Source: Paroedura picta (taxonomy: Eukaryota; Chordata; Lepidosauria; Squamata; Gekkonidae). Taken from it: a stretch of 64,000 bases of DNA. Positions 10,641 through 22,800 of the stretch are shown in pieces (position 1 is the first letter of the stretch; every line of letters begins with the position of its first letter). The position numbers were made by a program, and so were the translations under genes. The stretch spans positions 24,346,990 through 24,410,989 of the forward strand of contig NC_135382.1 in NCBI RefSeq assembly GCF_049243985.1, read 5' to 3'. The notes beneath the pieces were generated by a model. The model did not search any database and was not told the origin of the DNA. It saw only the letters and a list, made by a program, of their open reading frames with translations.

Positions 10641-11864
10641 TCTAGGAAAGGGCTACATGGGGAAGATAGGGAGACCTCCCAGAGAAGGTCAAACGAATGA
10701 CCCCATGTTGGGACACTAGCCCAAATCTCTACTCAGGGAGGCCTTTTTCAATACGTCGCATAATTGGCTGGGGAGGGGGGATGCTTTCAATCTTGGTTCA
10801 CACTCTACTGCAACACGTTGTGTACAGATAATCCGTGCTGTGACAATTAATGAGAATTGCCACGCTGTGGGGAAAGGGTGTTCTTCTTTTGTCTATCAGG
10901 CCAGGTGAGTGTGGGGGAATGCAGGAGTGCTGACGAAGGAAGGGGAAAGATCTGGGCTCCTCAGGACTTGTCAAAGAATCCCCATTCTTGTGCAAAACAT
11001 CGGAGAGAGCTGACTTCATACAGCGAGACGGAGAGCCCTCAAGCTGGGTCTGCCACAGGGGCAACAGCTTTCTAGTTGCGGTCGGAAAAGCTCAAAGCGT
11101 TTAGTTCTGCCACAAAAAGATGCAGGAGAGGGTAAAGCCAGCAACAAGGGTGAGCTTTCCACCAGGTTCGTAGCGCACTCCCCAACCAAGCAGAAAGACT
11201 TCATACTTACATCCAGGGCAACCGGTTCAATGCTTTATCCTTTCTGTGATGGTTGGCCGGGAGACTGCCAAGCAAGCACATCTGGATTCACTTAGTTCTG
11301 GCATTCCTCAGCCTCTGAACGTATAGCCCAGGGAAGCCTTGTGGAGTTAAGAAACAGTGGCTCCCCTTTTTGGTCCTGGCGAGCGTTCAGGAGGGGCAGC
11401 CGTGCACCCCTTCCACGCGAAGGATCACAGGCAGATGCGGCTTATTCCTCAGGCCGAAAGTCTTGCTGATGTTTGTGTGTGGGGAGAGAGTCTGGAGGAA
11501 CTTCCAAAGCCCCTGTCTGAATTAAGAAAAGGAACTCAGCTGGACTCCAAGTGTGAGTCACATGACCTGCGCAGATGTTTCAGTCCAAGAGTTGGCAGAG
11601 TCAGGGCGTACACACGTGATGCAGAATGTTCAGCAGTACAAGGGGGCTGGCTTAAGAATCCATATGCTCGGGAGGGCGCATTTCCATGTTTGTGCGAGAT
11701 GCCAAAAAAAAAAAAAGTTTGAAATTTGGAAGCGGCATCCCTGGCTCTTCTTTCTTTAAATGCGCCCATAAAATTAGCTGCTTGTAAAACACTAAAGAAG
11801 CTGTGCTTCCACAGTTTAGGAAGATTTATGACCTAGTTTGTACTTTGAGCAGAACTCCCGACTG

Positions 11865-11909
<45 letters not shown>

Positions 11910-12030
11910 CTTTAAAAAAAGCGTATCCCCTTCAGTGTTTTCAGCTGAGACCAAGTGGCACTTAAGTTTTAAAACTGAGATCCAAAGTGTCCACATCGCA
12001 AGACATATCTGATCCTCATGAATGGGAGGA
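10641..12030. other. No gene recognised
   Basis: Moderately GC-rich with scattered CpG at about 11050-11420, which could hold the missing first exon of B3GNT9, but no donor or transcript evidence decides this. A (CT)n run lies at 11870-11905. Confidence 0.35.
11870..11905. repeat. (CT)n microsatellite
   Basis: About 18 uninterrupted CT units. Confidence 0.95.
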
Positions 12031-12148
12031 GTCTTGGCTCACTCGAAAACCAGCTGCTCAGTATGCAGAAGGCCCAGATTCAATCCCTGGCACCTCCAGG
12101 ATCAGGCAGGAGGTGTTGAGAGTAGACAGTCCTGACTTGGATGGACCA
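12030..12148 (+). repeat. tRNA-derived SINE, second type
   Basis: Carries cagctgctcagtatgcagaa and ggcccagattcaatccctgg, a degenerate tRNA B box. The same type occurs at 19207, 43487 and 58775. Confidence 0.6.
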
Positions 12149-12330
12149 AGGGATGCCAGCCCTCTGGCAGAACCTGGGGACCCTCTTGAATTGCAGCTCA
12201 CCTCCAGACTACAGAGCTCAATTCCTCTGGGAACACTGGAGGCTTTGGAAGGTGGGCTCCAGGTACCTCACTGAGATCCCTAGTCCTCCCCACGTACCAT
12301 CCCCAAAATCTTCAGCTGGCAGCCATGAGC
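12149..12330 (+). repeat. GC-rich unclassified repeat
   Basis: Contains ctccagactacagagctcaa and cctcactgagatccctagtc, shared with the related copies elsewhere in the window. Confidence 0.5.
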
Positions 12331-12764
12331 CCCTCCCTGCAGTGGCTGGAGAGGACCTAGAGAGACCAGGAGTCTGATACAGTTATGAGACCGCTCCATG
12401 ATTGCAATAATAATTTGTCTCATATCGATAATCAAAACTGACTGTGCTGCTCCGAACAGCACAAACAGAAGGCAGGGTGGTCCTTGCCCCAACAGACTTG
12501 GCCGATCAGATGGAAGATTTGCAAACCGGCTTCCCACACTATCTGCAGCTTTATATTGCAGCTGCGGAGGCTGGATTCTGGAGCAGGCCCAGGGCTCCAG
12601 AGTGATTCTCAGTTGGACGAAGCCCTCCTGAAGATAACTAGGCCATTTGGGGTGAATTCAAGAAGTTGAGTCATAGGAAGGGAGAGCTGGAGGGGTTCAG
12701 GAGAGCTTCCCCATCAGCAGTTAGCCCCTGCACAGGAGGCAGCGCTGGCACTGGGCAACCTGTA

Positions 12765-12992
12765 TTTCTTCTTTTACTTCATTTCTGTCCCCCTTTCCTT
12801 TCCAGTGGGGACCCAAAGTAGCTTACCACATTTTCTCTTTCTCCATTTTATGCTCACAACAACCCTGTGAAGGAGGCTGACAGCATATGACCGGACTGGA
12901 TCCCCCAGAAAATGTCCATGGCAAAGCGGGGATTCGAACCTGGATTCTCCCGTTTCCCATACATTAACTGCAAAGCCAGGCTGGCTTTTGAT
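12765..12992 (-). repeat. tRNA-related SINE (MIR-like type), minus orientation
   Basis: Reads ccagtggggacccaaagtag, then acaacaaccctgtga and gggattcgaacctggattct. This is the reverse complement of a tRNA-like head and a core. Copies recur at 13566, 21735, 42207 and 48252. Confidence 0.6.
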
Positions 12993-13565
12993 TCGAAGGT
13001 TAGCAGTGATGTGTACATTTGTAATGGGAATGTAAATTAGCCTGCGTCAACGTGGATCCTTTTTGGCTGTCTGTAGAGGGAAGGGAGATCTGAAATGTTT
13101 TTTTCTTACTGTTTTATCTGGCCGCAGTGCTGTATTAAAATTTGAGGTGAGGGAGAGAAGATTCTGGACCTGTGTTGAAGGTTTTCCATTTGATGGAGTT
13201 TATGGTTGTGGTTTAGAAATGCCACCCCTCAGACTGGAAGGGGAAATGCAGTCACTGGAGTCATTTCATCTCTCCCATTATAAAATCACGACCACCACCA
13301 GCTGCCTTCACCCCTTGTGGGAGGAAACCCTGCAGTGAAATTTGTTTGCAGAAAAGTGAAGACAGGGAACCAGTGAATCAGTCACCCTCTCCTCACCCCC
13401 ACCCTCCACTGACCTGAAATCCAGCAGCTGTCTTTGGTAAAAAGAACCATCTGAAGAAAAGAACGGCAGATGCAGAGGAACAAGCCCTGAGGGAGGAAAG
13501 TGTTTGGCTCCTGTCAGGGATCCAGGATCCTCAAGGGAACTGGTTTGCAAAGGGAAGCTGTTCCC

Positions 13566-13765
13566 GAAGTTTATTTTATTTGGTTCTGGATAGGATCTAA
13601 GGCCGCTTACAACATGGCCTTCCTTCCTCCGTTTTATCCTCCCAACCACGGCCCTGCGAAGTAGGCTAGCCCCAGAGAAGGCAGTCGGTGCAAAATCTTC
13701 CACAGCCCAGCAAGGGGATGCAAACTGGGCCTTAATCGGACACTCTGGCCGCTAACGGCTGAGGG
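13566..13765 (-). repeat. tRNA-related SINE (MIR-like type), minus orientation
   Basis: Contains ttttatcctcccaaccacgg and a degraded tRNA-like part near 13720-13760. Confidence 0.55.
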
Positions 13766-14340
13766 GTTTATGTAAGAAGGAAGCCGAGAGGACGATTCTG
13801 CGGGAAACGGGGTGGGGATAGGATGGGCCGAGTCGGAAAAGCACAAGACATGGGCGGACAGGATGGGGTGGGGACACAGATATCTCGAACGCCCGCCACT
13901 GGATCCCAACACACCCAAGTGGTGACGTGCAAGTGAGGAAGAATTTACTATGTACTGGGGCTGATGGGCGGGGGGGAAGGGATTGTGTAAGTGCAAATAT
14001 TAAGTTGTCTGCATTACTAACCTATTATTAGGCCACCACCTCCTGTTCCTGACAAACACATGAAACCACAGGGCTGTGTTTTGGTGTGGCGGTACCAGTG
14101 GTTTTTTGGGGTGGCTCTCCCAAGTCCTGATGGGGGAATTGGGGGAAATCAGTGCAGGGGTATCCTTAGGAGTCCCTGCATGTCTATGTCTGCAAATGCT
14201 TTGGCTTGGCTTTGCCAAAACATGTCCCTGGGACAGCCGCTTGGACCCTTTCCTTCTTCCCGTGGTCCACCTAGGACAAGAGGCTGTTCCAAACATTGAC
14301 GCTTGGCTAAAGTATTAAGAACAATCCGCCTCATGCAACG

Positions 14341-14468
14341 AACCCTATAGGGGGTGGCAGGTTACAGTGGATGAGCGATAGGGTTGTGAGCGTCCTGCAT
14401 AGTGCAGGGGGTTGGACTAGATGACCCATGAGGTCCCTTCCAACTCTATGATTCTATGATTTTATGAT
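14341..14468 (+). mobile_element. CR1 LINE 3' end
   Basis: Contains gggttggactagatgaccca and a tail of ctatgattctatgatt. It closely resembles the 3' end of the larger copy at 51275-52140. Confidence 0.85.
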
Positions 14469-16607
14469 TCATGCAACAAAACTCCCTTTTGAACCCTGGC
14501 TGTTCGGTTCCCAAGAAGTATTCCCGGCACACACGAGCATTTGTTCCTTTCAAAACACAAAGCAGCTTTATTTGATTTTCTGCCTTATCTTGGTTTAAAA
14601 AGAACAGCATGTTTTGAACTTGGCAATACGAAACAAAAATATCTCTAGGACTGCCAATGCATATGGTTAGATGAAATTTTGTATTAACAAATGCAGAAAT
14701 GCAAGACGGGACCAAGAGAACGGTGAACAAGGAACGACGGATGCTTTCCTTTTTCAGTTTGGCACTTCGGAGCAGATGTAAAGTGAAAAACTACATTTCA
14801 AAGATGACCCTACGCAGAAATAAAGCCTGTAACATAAGGAAGAGCTGCCGCCTCTAATTTCCTCTGCAAACCACCGGCTCTTCCTCCTGTTGCAAAAGCC
14901 AAAGGCTGCTTTCCACTCACACCCCTCCTCATCCACTGCGGAGGTGTTCCTTTGCTGTCTTCCTACACTCAGCTTGTCAACAGTGGGTTAGGAAATTCAT
15001 GGAGCTTGGGAAGAGGGCGGGGCTAAGAGGAGGGTGTGGATCCCTCCTGAGTCCACCATCCCAAGCAGTCCTGTTCTCCATGGGGATCTTATCATTGTAG
15101 CCCAGAGATCAATTTCAATTCTTGGAATTTTCCAGGCCAGCACTACCTTAGACACCGCCCAGCTCTCCGAACACCCTTGGAGGAACTCGCAATTTGCACT
15201 GGAGGGCCGGCTGCCTCCGCAGAGGGGAAGGGCGTCGGCAAAGCTGGAAAGCCAGCTTGGGACCAGAACCTAATTTCCATGGTGCTCATTAGGAAGTCAA
15301 AAGACATTCCATCTGAAAAGGCAGAATTCCTTGGCCAAGAATGCTGTTCCATTAAGAGAGTGGGGCAGGGAAACTCAGTTATCGATGTCTTAAGAGTTTC
15401 TTACCATTCACCAGACTTAAGGAGATCAATAAGCTTGTCTTGTGTCCATGGGCTTGAATAGAGTGCCTTCATTGGGGTGGATCCAACTATCCTCCAGGTG
15501 CCCTTCCTCGACTGAAGAGTTGCTTAAGTTGGAGGCGAGAGGAAGGCTTCCCAGTTCATTTGGTGTTCCCAAATTAAGACTACTTGTGTGATGCCAAGCA
15601 GAGTAACCCCCTGCTAAGCTTGTGGACTTCCATTTCTTAGAATTGCACTACACGTGCCTCATCCCAGAACATCAGAAACGGAACCCAGTTGCATGGAAAT
15701 CCCTTCCAGAACACTGAACTGCTGCAGCCAACATCAGTAGAAATGAGCTGGGTCTTAAGGTGCTACTAAGAAATTCCAATCTGAAACTTGGGGGACACTT
15801 CAGAGGCGTGACATTCTCAAATATTGCCATTCCTGTCCCAAAGAACCTCTGCCTCTCCCTTATCTGTCGGCTTACAAAATGACAAAACTCTTTCGCAGAT
15901 GAACTGCTCAATCTATTAAGGCTGGCAGATTTGGTAAAAAGAGGAATCCCCTGCAGTATATGACATTAATAAATATAAACCAAGATCTAAATGCAGCCCA
16001 CATACCATAAATCCCAATATAGTATTCTTTGAGGACTTGGCCTCGGAGGAAATGCAAGCGGCTACCATCCCAGTGTGCCACAGCTGTAATAAACTGGAGA
16101 GCAAGTTCTCAAGTATTGAGCCGACGGAAACAGGTGACAGAATTGACCTGAGTCCAAATCTCTGCTCAGCCAGCAGTGACACTGAGTCGTCCTGAGCACC
16201 TTCTTGAGCAGAGAGTGGAAAGGAAATAATCTCTAGTGAATTTGGTTGAAGTGAATCCTGAGTAAACATGCATGGGACAAGGCAATAACAGAGGATCAGG
16301 TCTTATCATGGCAAACTTTGGTCTGCTACTAAACTATTTTGTAGTAAGGCTGGTTACTGTGGGGTGAGCAATTCACTCCACTTTTTCCTGAAAGGTCCAT
16401 GTGGGTTTTGCTCTATGGGCATATATTGGAGAACAATTCTTACAGATTGCATAGCACTTAATACTTATTAACCCCCCTGGGAGAATTACAAGATGGTCAC
16501 ATTTTTATTCGCAATGCGCATTTTACACTTCCTGAAGACTTCCCCCAGTAAGGGGTGAAGGGATAAAACTACAGCAGGTTGGAAGTGAGAAACTGCAGAG
16601 TGAAATG
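14469..16607. other. No gene recognised; possible minus-strand transcript end
   Basis: An AATAAA on the minus strand (14572-14567) follows A/T-rich, repeat-free sequence that looks like a 3' UTR. Minus frames of 79 codons (15672-15911) and 117 codons (15916-16269) match nothing I know. This could be a far TRADD 3' end or an unannotated transcript. Confidence 0.3.
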
Positions 16608-16615
16608 CCTTATAA

Positions 16616-16751
16616 CAGGGGTAGTCAACCCGTGGTCCTCCAGATGTTCATGGACTACAATTCCCACGAGCCCCTGCCAGCATTTGCTGGCAGGGGCTCA
16701 TGGGAATTGTAGTCCATGAACATCTGGAGGACCCTGGGTTGACTACTCCTG
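16616..16751. mobile_element. Palindromic hAT-like element
   Basis: Two long arms with ends CAGGGGTAGTCAA and its complement, flanked by the perfect 8-bp duplication CCTTATAA (16608-16615, 16752-16759). The arms differ at a few sites, so it is an older copy. Confidence 0.9.
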
Positions 16752-16933
16752 CCTTATAAGATTCCTGGGTGCAGAAATCTAAGATTTCAGGGAACAGCTG
16801 AACAAAGATCTCATGTCCCTGCCCCCCATGACATGTATTTATTTATTATTTATTATATTTGTATACCGCCCTCCCCGAAGGCTCAGGGCAGGTCACAGAA
16901 AACAGAACAGAAACAATAATGAATAAAATGAAG

Positions 16934-17064
16934 CAGGGGTAGTCAAAACTGTGGCCCTCCAGATTTCTATGGACTACAATTCCCATGAACCCCTGCCAGC
17001 TGGAAGGGGCTCATGGGAATTATAGTCCATGGACATCTGGAGGGCCGCAGTTTGACTACCCCCA
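16934..17064. mobile_element. Palindromic hAT-like element
   Basis: Arms starting CAGGGGTAGTCAA; the 8-bp flanks AAATGAAG and AAGTGAAG differ at one base. Confidence 0.8.
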
Positions 17065-18738
17065 AAGTGAAGCAACAAGCAACATGGAACAGTATAAAAA
17101 TTAAACATTGAAGTAACTCCTACTGATAGGCCAGTGGGGTGGGACAGAATAATTGTAGGAGCCATAGGAGGGAGGCTCAGGGGGAGGGGCACAGGGTTTC
17201 CCACATGCAGGAATTTTACTAGATGAAGATGCATTCCATCCTGCAACACCCCCTCCCCTGCAAGTGGGAGGGGTACATTCCCCAGAGGCATGGTCTGCAT
17301 GAGCAAGCCTTCCGTGAGCGTAACAGGGAAGGGCACCAGGCACTACAGAGGAGACCATGCAGTTTAAGCACCGTGAACTCATAAACTAGCATCTTGAAAG
17401 ACTCTCTTAACACAGGATACTCCCCCCACACACACACACAAACTGTCAAAGTTCCCAGCCTTTAACCACTACCTCCCCTCTTAGCACAGCTGGTAGTAAA
17501 AGAACGGATTGGGTCTCCCTGCAGCGCATGCTCACATGAAGCTGCATATTCACGGCTGTGGGCCCGGCCAAAAGGGCTGCCCATGGCCCAACAGCAGAGT
17601 CTTTCCTAGCGGCTGTCATAGTCAAGTGGCAGAGCTTCAGGCCCACCGCAACACCCACCTGCAGACCAGGTCAGGGATTCTACATCTGCAGAGCTAGGCA
17701 GGAAAATATGGCTTTAGAAATTAAGCCCCAAGAGGGAAGGGACACCCTGATGAATGCAGAGAGCGGCTGCAGAGGCAACCATCCTGCTCAAGCCCCTGAG
17801 AGTTTACAGGCTCTTGGAGGCAATTTCCAAATTGTCTTCTTTCCTAATGATTCTTTACACACACACACACACAAAATGGTGAAGAACAAAAAGTAAAGCT
17901 ATGGGTCGCTGATCCAGCATCCAAAAAAGCATCCCACGGCAGGAAGGAGCTGGGAAGAGAAAGCTGCCCTTGGCAAGCCCAGAGAGCTCCTGACCCAGCC
18001 GTGGGAGAGGAAGTCTTTCTCTGCCTGGAAAGCTGGAACAGGGAAAGGGTAACTGAACACAGAAGCCAGCTGCTTCTTCCGAGCGGTGGCAAAGCCAAGC
18101 AGGAGAGGGCTCTGGGAGACAGGGTTGCATTACCACCGCTCCTTGGTGCTGAATGCAAAGAACAGGCATCTCCAAGAGAAGGTTCCAGGTTCTGGGTGTC
18201 CCTGGGAATACCCCTCCTTCCCTGCTACCTGCACACCTGCTACCTCTTTGCTCATGAGCTCTCCCATGGCCCACGCTCACCACTGCCTGCAGCCCTTCCC
18301 CAGTGGCCCAGGCTAATACAGGCAACCTGGAGCACAAGACGGAACTAGAAATGGGACAGGGCTTTTTTTTGGGGGGGGGGGGTTGTCAACAGCTGTGGGG
18401 CCCCAGTGGCTGCACCACCATGAGCTACCCTGATGCCAGCCCTGATCCCAGAGGTAAGATAAGATCAGCAACTGTTCACATGAAGAGCACCAAAGGCTAG
18501 TTCACACATGCCTTTCCATTTCCAATAAGGGGTGCACATACCAGAGAGCTATCCTGGAGTTTCCTGTATATGAAAGGAAAGAACCTGGCCAGGAACTTGC
18601 TTGTTGCCACCAAGGTAGTACTTTTCCAGTGGAGCTGGTGCACCCATTCAAGGGCCAGTCACTTCAAGGCACGCAGGGCTATCCGATACTCCAGGGGCTG
18701 CTCCAATGGAGTCATTCCACACATTTGCTGGTCAATTG
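17065..18738. other. No gene recognised
   Basis: Short frames on both strands. Small (CA)n tracts lie near 17430 and 17860, and a G run near 18370. Confidence 0.35.
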
Positions 18739-18746
18739 TTTTAAGG

Positions 18747-18882
18747 CAGGGGTGGTCAACCTGTGGTCCTCCAGATGTCCATGGACTACAATTCCCATGA
18801 GCCCTTGCCAACAAATGCTGGCAGGGGCTCATGGGAATCGTAGTCCATGGACATCTGGAGGACCACAGGTTGACTGCCTCCG
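18747..18882. mobile_element. Palindromic hAT-like element
   Basis: Flanked by the perfect 8-bp duplication TTTTAAGG (18739-18746, 18883-18890). Confidence 0.9.
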
Positions 18883-18937
18883 TTTTAAGGCACGTAGGAT
18901 TCTTGATCCCCTGGTGAACTTATGCACTGAATTAGGT

Positions 18938-19088
18938 CAACAAAACCAGAGCCCAATAGCACCTTAAAGACCAACAAAGATTTATTCAAGTCATGAGCTT
19001 GAATAAATCTTTGTTGGCCTTAAAGGTGCTATTGGACTCCGATTTTCTTGTGCTACTTCAGACCAACACGGCTACCCACTTGAATCTA
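18938..19088. mobile_element. Penelope-like element fragment with inverted end
   Basis: Reads accttaaagaccaacaaaga then the inverted ataaatctttgttggcctta and ends ccaacacggctacccacttg. Copies at 26645, 38855 and 61052 share the layout. Family call is from memory. Confidence 0.5.
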
Positions 19089-19206
19089 ACCGAATTAGGT
19101 CGTTTCACACACATGGCTATTAATGTATTGTGCTCCCTTGAGTCACCTCCAGGTAAGATTCATCGGTGACCCATTGATGGCTCATTTGTATGGACACACA
19201 CAAGAC

Positions 19207-19424
19207 AAGGCAGAGGCTGTGGTTCAATGGAGGAGCATCTGCTTCGCACGCAGAAGTCCCAGGTTCGATCCTCGGCATCTCCAGATGAAAGAGTCAGGTG
19301 TTAAGGGATGGGAATGACCTTGACCTGAGACCCCGGAGAGCCACTGCCCACCTGAGTACATCGCTCTGACCTTGATAGACTGATGGTCAGATTCACTATA
19401 AGGCAACTTCGCATGTATTACTTC
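19207..19424 (+). repeat. tRNA-derived SINE, second type
   Basis: Has a degenerate A box (tggttcaatggaggagcatc) and B box (ggttcgatcctcgg) and the family's later part gatagactgatggtcagatt. Confidence 0.75.
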
Positions 19425-19872
19425 ATGCTACGGCCAACGAGTTGGGTGAACATTTGTGCAACCTGGCCCTTGCTAAGCGGAGCCAGCTACAGTCACTTGG
19501 TGCCGAGTATTGGTCCAGCACCCAACAGTGTGTGCTTACACATTGCAGCTTGGGGTGATTTCGGCTCTTAGGCACAAGGCACTCCAAAGCAGTGAGGATC
19601 TCACTGGACCATGTCCCCTGGGCTTCTATAGGAAGAGGGGATCTTCTTGAAAATATCCACGGTGCAGCGCTGAAACATTCAGCAGCCTCCAGCGTAAATC
19701 AGCATTGGTGGTGGCTTCTTTTGACAGGTAGCCACCAGCAGCAGAGAACCATAACTGGGGACAGAGGGGTTGGCTCTGAATTACTAAGGTGCAGTCCAGA
19801 AACTTGTCAACTCACAGGAGTTCAAAGTTTACAGCCCCGTCGCCTCAAGTGAGGGATCCTTTTGTCTGTTTC
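19425..19872 (-). other. TRADD 3' flank
   Basis: Directly after the TRADD stop on the minus strand. Probably 3' UTR; no hexamer poly(A) signal was seen. Confidence 0.35.
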
Positions 19873-22800
19873 CTACACGGCCGTCTCGTTGGGATGGACT
19901 CCCAGCAGCTCCTCGGCCAAGCTTATAAGCCCGTTCTCCTCCAGAGCGACGACCAGTCTCTGAATGGTGGCTCTCTTGCCCTCAGAGTCGATGAACCTGC
20001 GGAGCATCTGGTAGGCTTGTTCGTAGAGGCCTTCCCGCTCGTACTCCATGGCCAGGTTGTCGATGAAGGGATCCCGAAGGGCTCGGCAGCCGGCCTGCAG
20101 GGACCGGCCCACCTGCTTCCATTTCTTTGAGACGAGTTTGGCAAACTTCTGGTGGTCATTGAGGGTGATTCTTCTGTTGGCTTGAAAAGGTAAGAAAGGG
20201 TCACCAAGGGCCACCAGAACTGCCTCAGCAAATGGTGAGAACTTTTAAAAGTAGGGTGACTTCTGGAGAGGATGTGACATCACTTCCAAGTAACACTCTA
20301 GGAATTTCCACTAATCTCTATGGTAAAGACACACAGAGATTCCTAGAGCTATTCCTAAAGGCCATTTTTAGCCAATTTCCCCCCCCCCCTCCTTGTCTCA
20401 GTTCTTCAAGGGAAGGGGAAGGTTTATCTGCCTTTACCTTACCAGCTGTGATTGCATCAGAGTAGCCCAAGAGTCACCTTGCAGTTCCTCACTGGCTTTT
20501 TGTAATCTTGCTTCCTTTCAGATGTCCCAAGGCATCTGTATGCCAGAAACTGCATACGAAAAGGGACACAACAGCTGCCCCTCTAAGGCCCCTTGCATAG
20601 TCACTTCTATGCACAACATTTCCGAGGGCAATAGACTTCAGGCTTTCCAGACCTTTACACCCAAGCCAATGAGCTGCAAACGCAACAGGAAATCCCGTAG
20701 CAGGAAATGAAGCCAGAGTCTCTGAACTCCGCTGTGCTAAGCAAAAACCTTCTCCCCTGCTGTGTGACCTCACCTTGCTGCTCATTCTAGCACGGGTGGC
20801 CATGTGCAGAGAGGCAGGAGACGCGATGCTCTTATTCTCTACACAAGGACACTAGCAGCAGAGCCTTCCAACAAGCAACAGCTTTGCTGTTTGGATGATT
20901 CTGCACAGGCTCTTCCTTGACCCACATGACAGTCCCAACGCAAAGGCTGAAGCACACCATTCTAGGGGTTAGCAGTCATTGAGCCAATCTGAGGCTCTAA
21001 TTCCAAGCTTCTAGGGGCAAAGGAACCAGGGCTTGCGAAGTCTGAAGCAGGCAGGCCCCTCTCAAGAACTGTGAGCTTCCTTCTTTGCTGATATTCTTGG
21101 AACTTCGTTTTCCTTGTGTGCTGTAGCACAGGGGGAAAGAGCTGGCAAGCTGAATACGTATCAGTAATGATGGGGGTATAGATTTTGGCACACGGACATG
21201 AGATGTGTCCATGTGCCAAACAGCTGGAAGTATGTCTCTTTATATGTGAACCTCATCTCAATCTGCACAAAGCTTGCACTTTCTTCCCACAACATGTGAC
21301 CCATCCCTCAAACTCTTCTAGGTGGTCACCTGCAAGGAAAATATGTCTTCAGAGTGCCCCCTTGTGGTGACATAAAGAAATGCAGCCATTGAGCAATCTC
21401 TTATACCAAGGGTGGCACAAATGTGGCTCTCCAGATGTCCATGGACTACAATTCCCATGAGCCCCTGCCAGCAGGGGATCATGGGAATTGTAGTCCATGA
21501 ACATCTGGAGAGCCACGGTTGGGCCACCCCATCTTATAGGAAATAACCTCCCTCCTTCCCTCTTTCTTGGGATACATATGGACTTGATCCAGCCATTGGG
21601 GAAGGACGCTATCCTTTTCTCCTGTTCCTGACAGAGCTGGATCCAGGTTTTGTGGAAACCTGGGAACAGAACGCTTGGGTCTCTACTGCCTACCACCATG
21701 CTCCCTTTGGACTTCCCTGCCACCTCATTCATTTATATATTGGTTTTCTTCATTTATATCCCACCTCTCTCCCCAGCAGGGACCCAAAGTAGCTACGGAC
21801 GTCATTCTCCCCCTCCTCCGTTTTAGCCTGAGCGCGTGTGGCTGGCTCCAGGTTCACTGGTAAGCTTCCATGGCAGGGAAGGGATTTGGAATGGGCCTTC
21901 CAGATGCTAGTGTGACCCTCTAACCACAACATGAGACTGGCGTTGTCCATGCTCAGGGGTGATGAGCCCTACTGGACGCCCTGGGTGCCTGCACCACCTT
22001 GGGGTATGCCTTGACTTTACACTTACCAAACTGCTGTCCCTGGAAGAGGAAGGTGTCTCCTTGCGGCAGAGAGCTTAGGCTCTTCACAGAACTGGGAGGA
22101 AGTGAAGAATCCAGAGACGGACTTTGAACTGCTGAGTCCACAGTGCTGCCGGATGGACTCGGAATTGCTGAACTCATGATACCGCTGTTGCTTTCCTGAC
22201 AACTCAAGTTCCTGAGGGATTCCTCCAATTTTGTAATTTCTTCGTCCCTGAGATGGTTAGGCTGAAATATAAATAAATGTAAAAACATTTCTTATTCCAA
22301 AAGGAGCTGTATCTTGTCTCGTTTCCTTTCCATTAGCTTTTCTCTTACTTCTTGGTTCAGGATTCTTCATAAGATGAACCTACATATTAGGTTGATTTTG
22401 TATGTGAATGCAAAAGGTTTTTTTTTTTTTAATCTATGCATTTTAAAAAGACAACCCCAAGCTTCTAGTCCTTATGGCTGCAAAAAACAGTCTCAGTCCT
22501 TTCTAATAGGAGATGCTGGGGACAGAACCTAAGACCTTCTGCATTCTAAGCATATCCTCTACCCATCAGCATATCGGGGGCATGGAGACCAAGGTTCATA
22601 TCCTGGACACCGTACTTAATGGGAGTGAACTGGACCCCTTCAAGCTCCCGTGGGTGGTGGGAACTGTGCACCCCAACTGGCCTGTGCCCAGTGACACCTG
22701 CCTCACCAAGTGGCATGCACACTGCTCGGGAGCAGCCTGGCATCCTGACGCCGCAGAGTGGAATCTGGGCACTGTGCCTGCTTACATCAGACAGGGGAAC

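Larger units (their letters stand above)
20181..22026 (-). other. TRADD intron 3
   Basis: Between death-domain exon and linker exon. It carries the repeats at 21417 and 21735; the rest shows no gene. Confidence 0.6.

Noticed and set aside
19207-19290. tRNA gene
   Set aside because: A and B boxes are degenerate and followed by the SINE body; no full cloverleaf.
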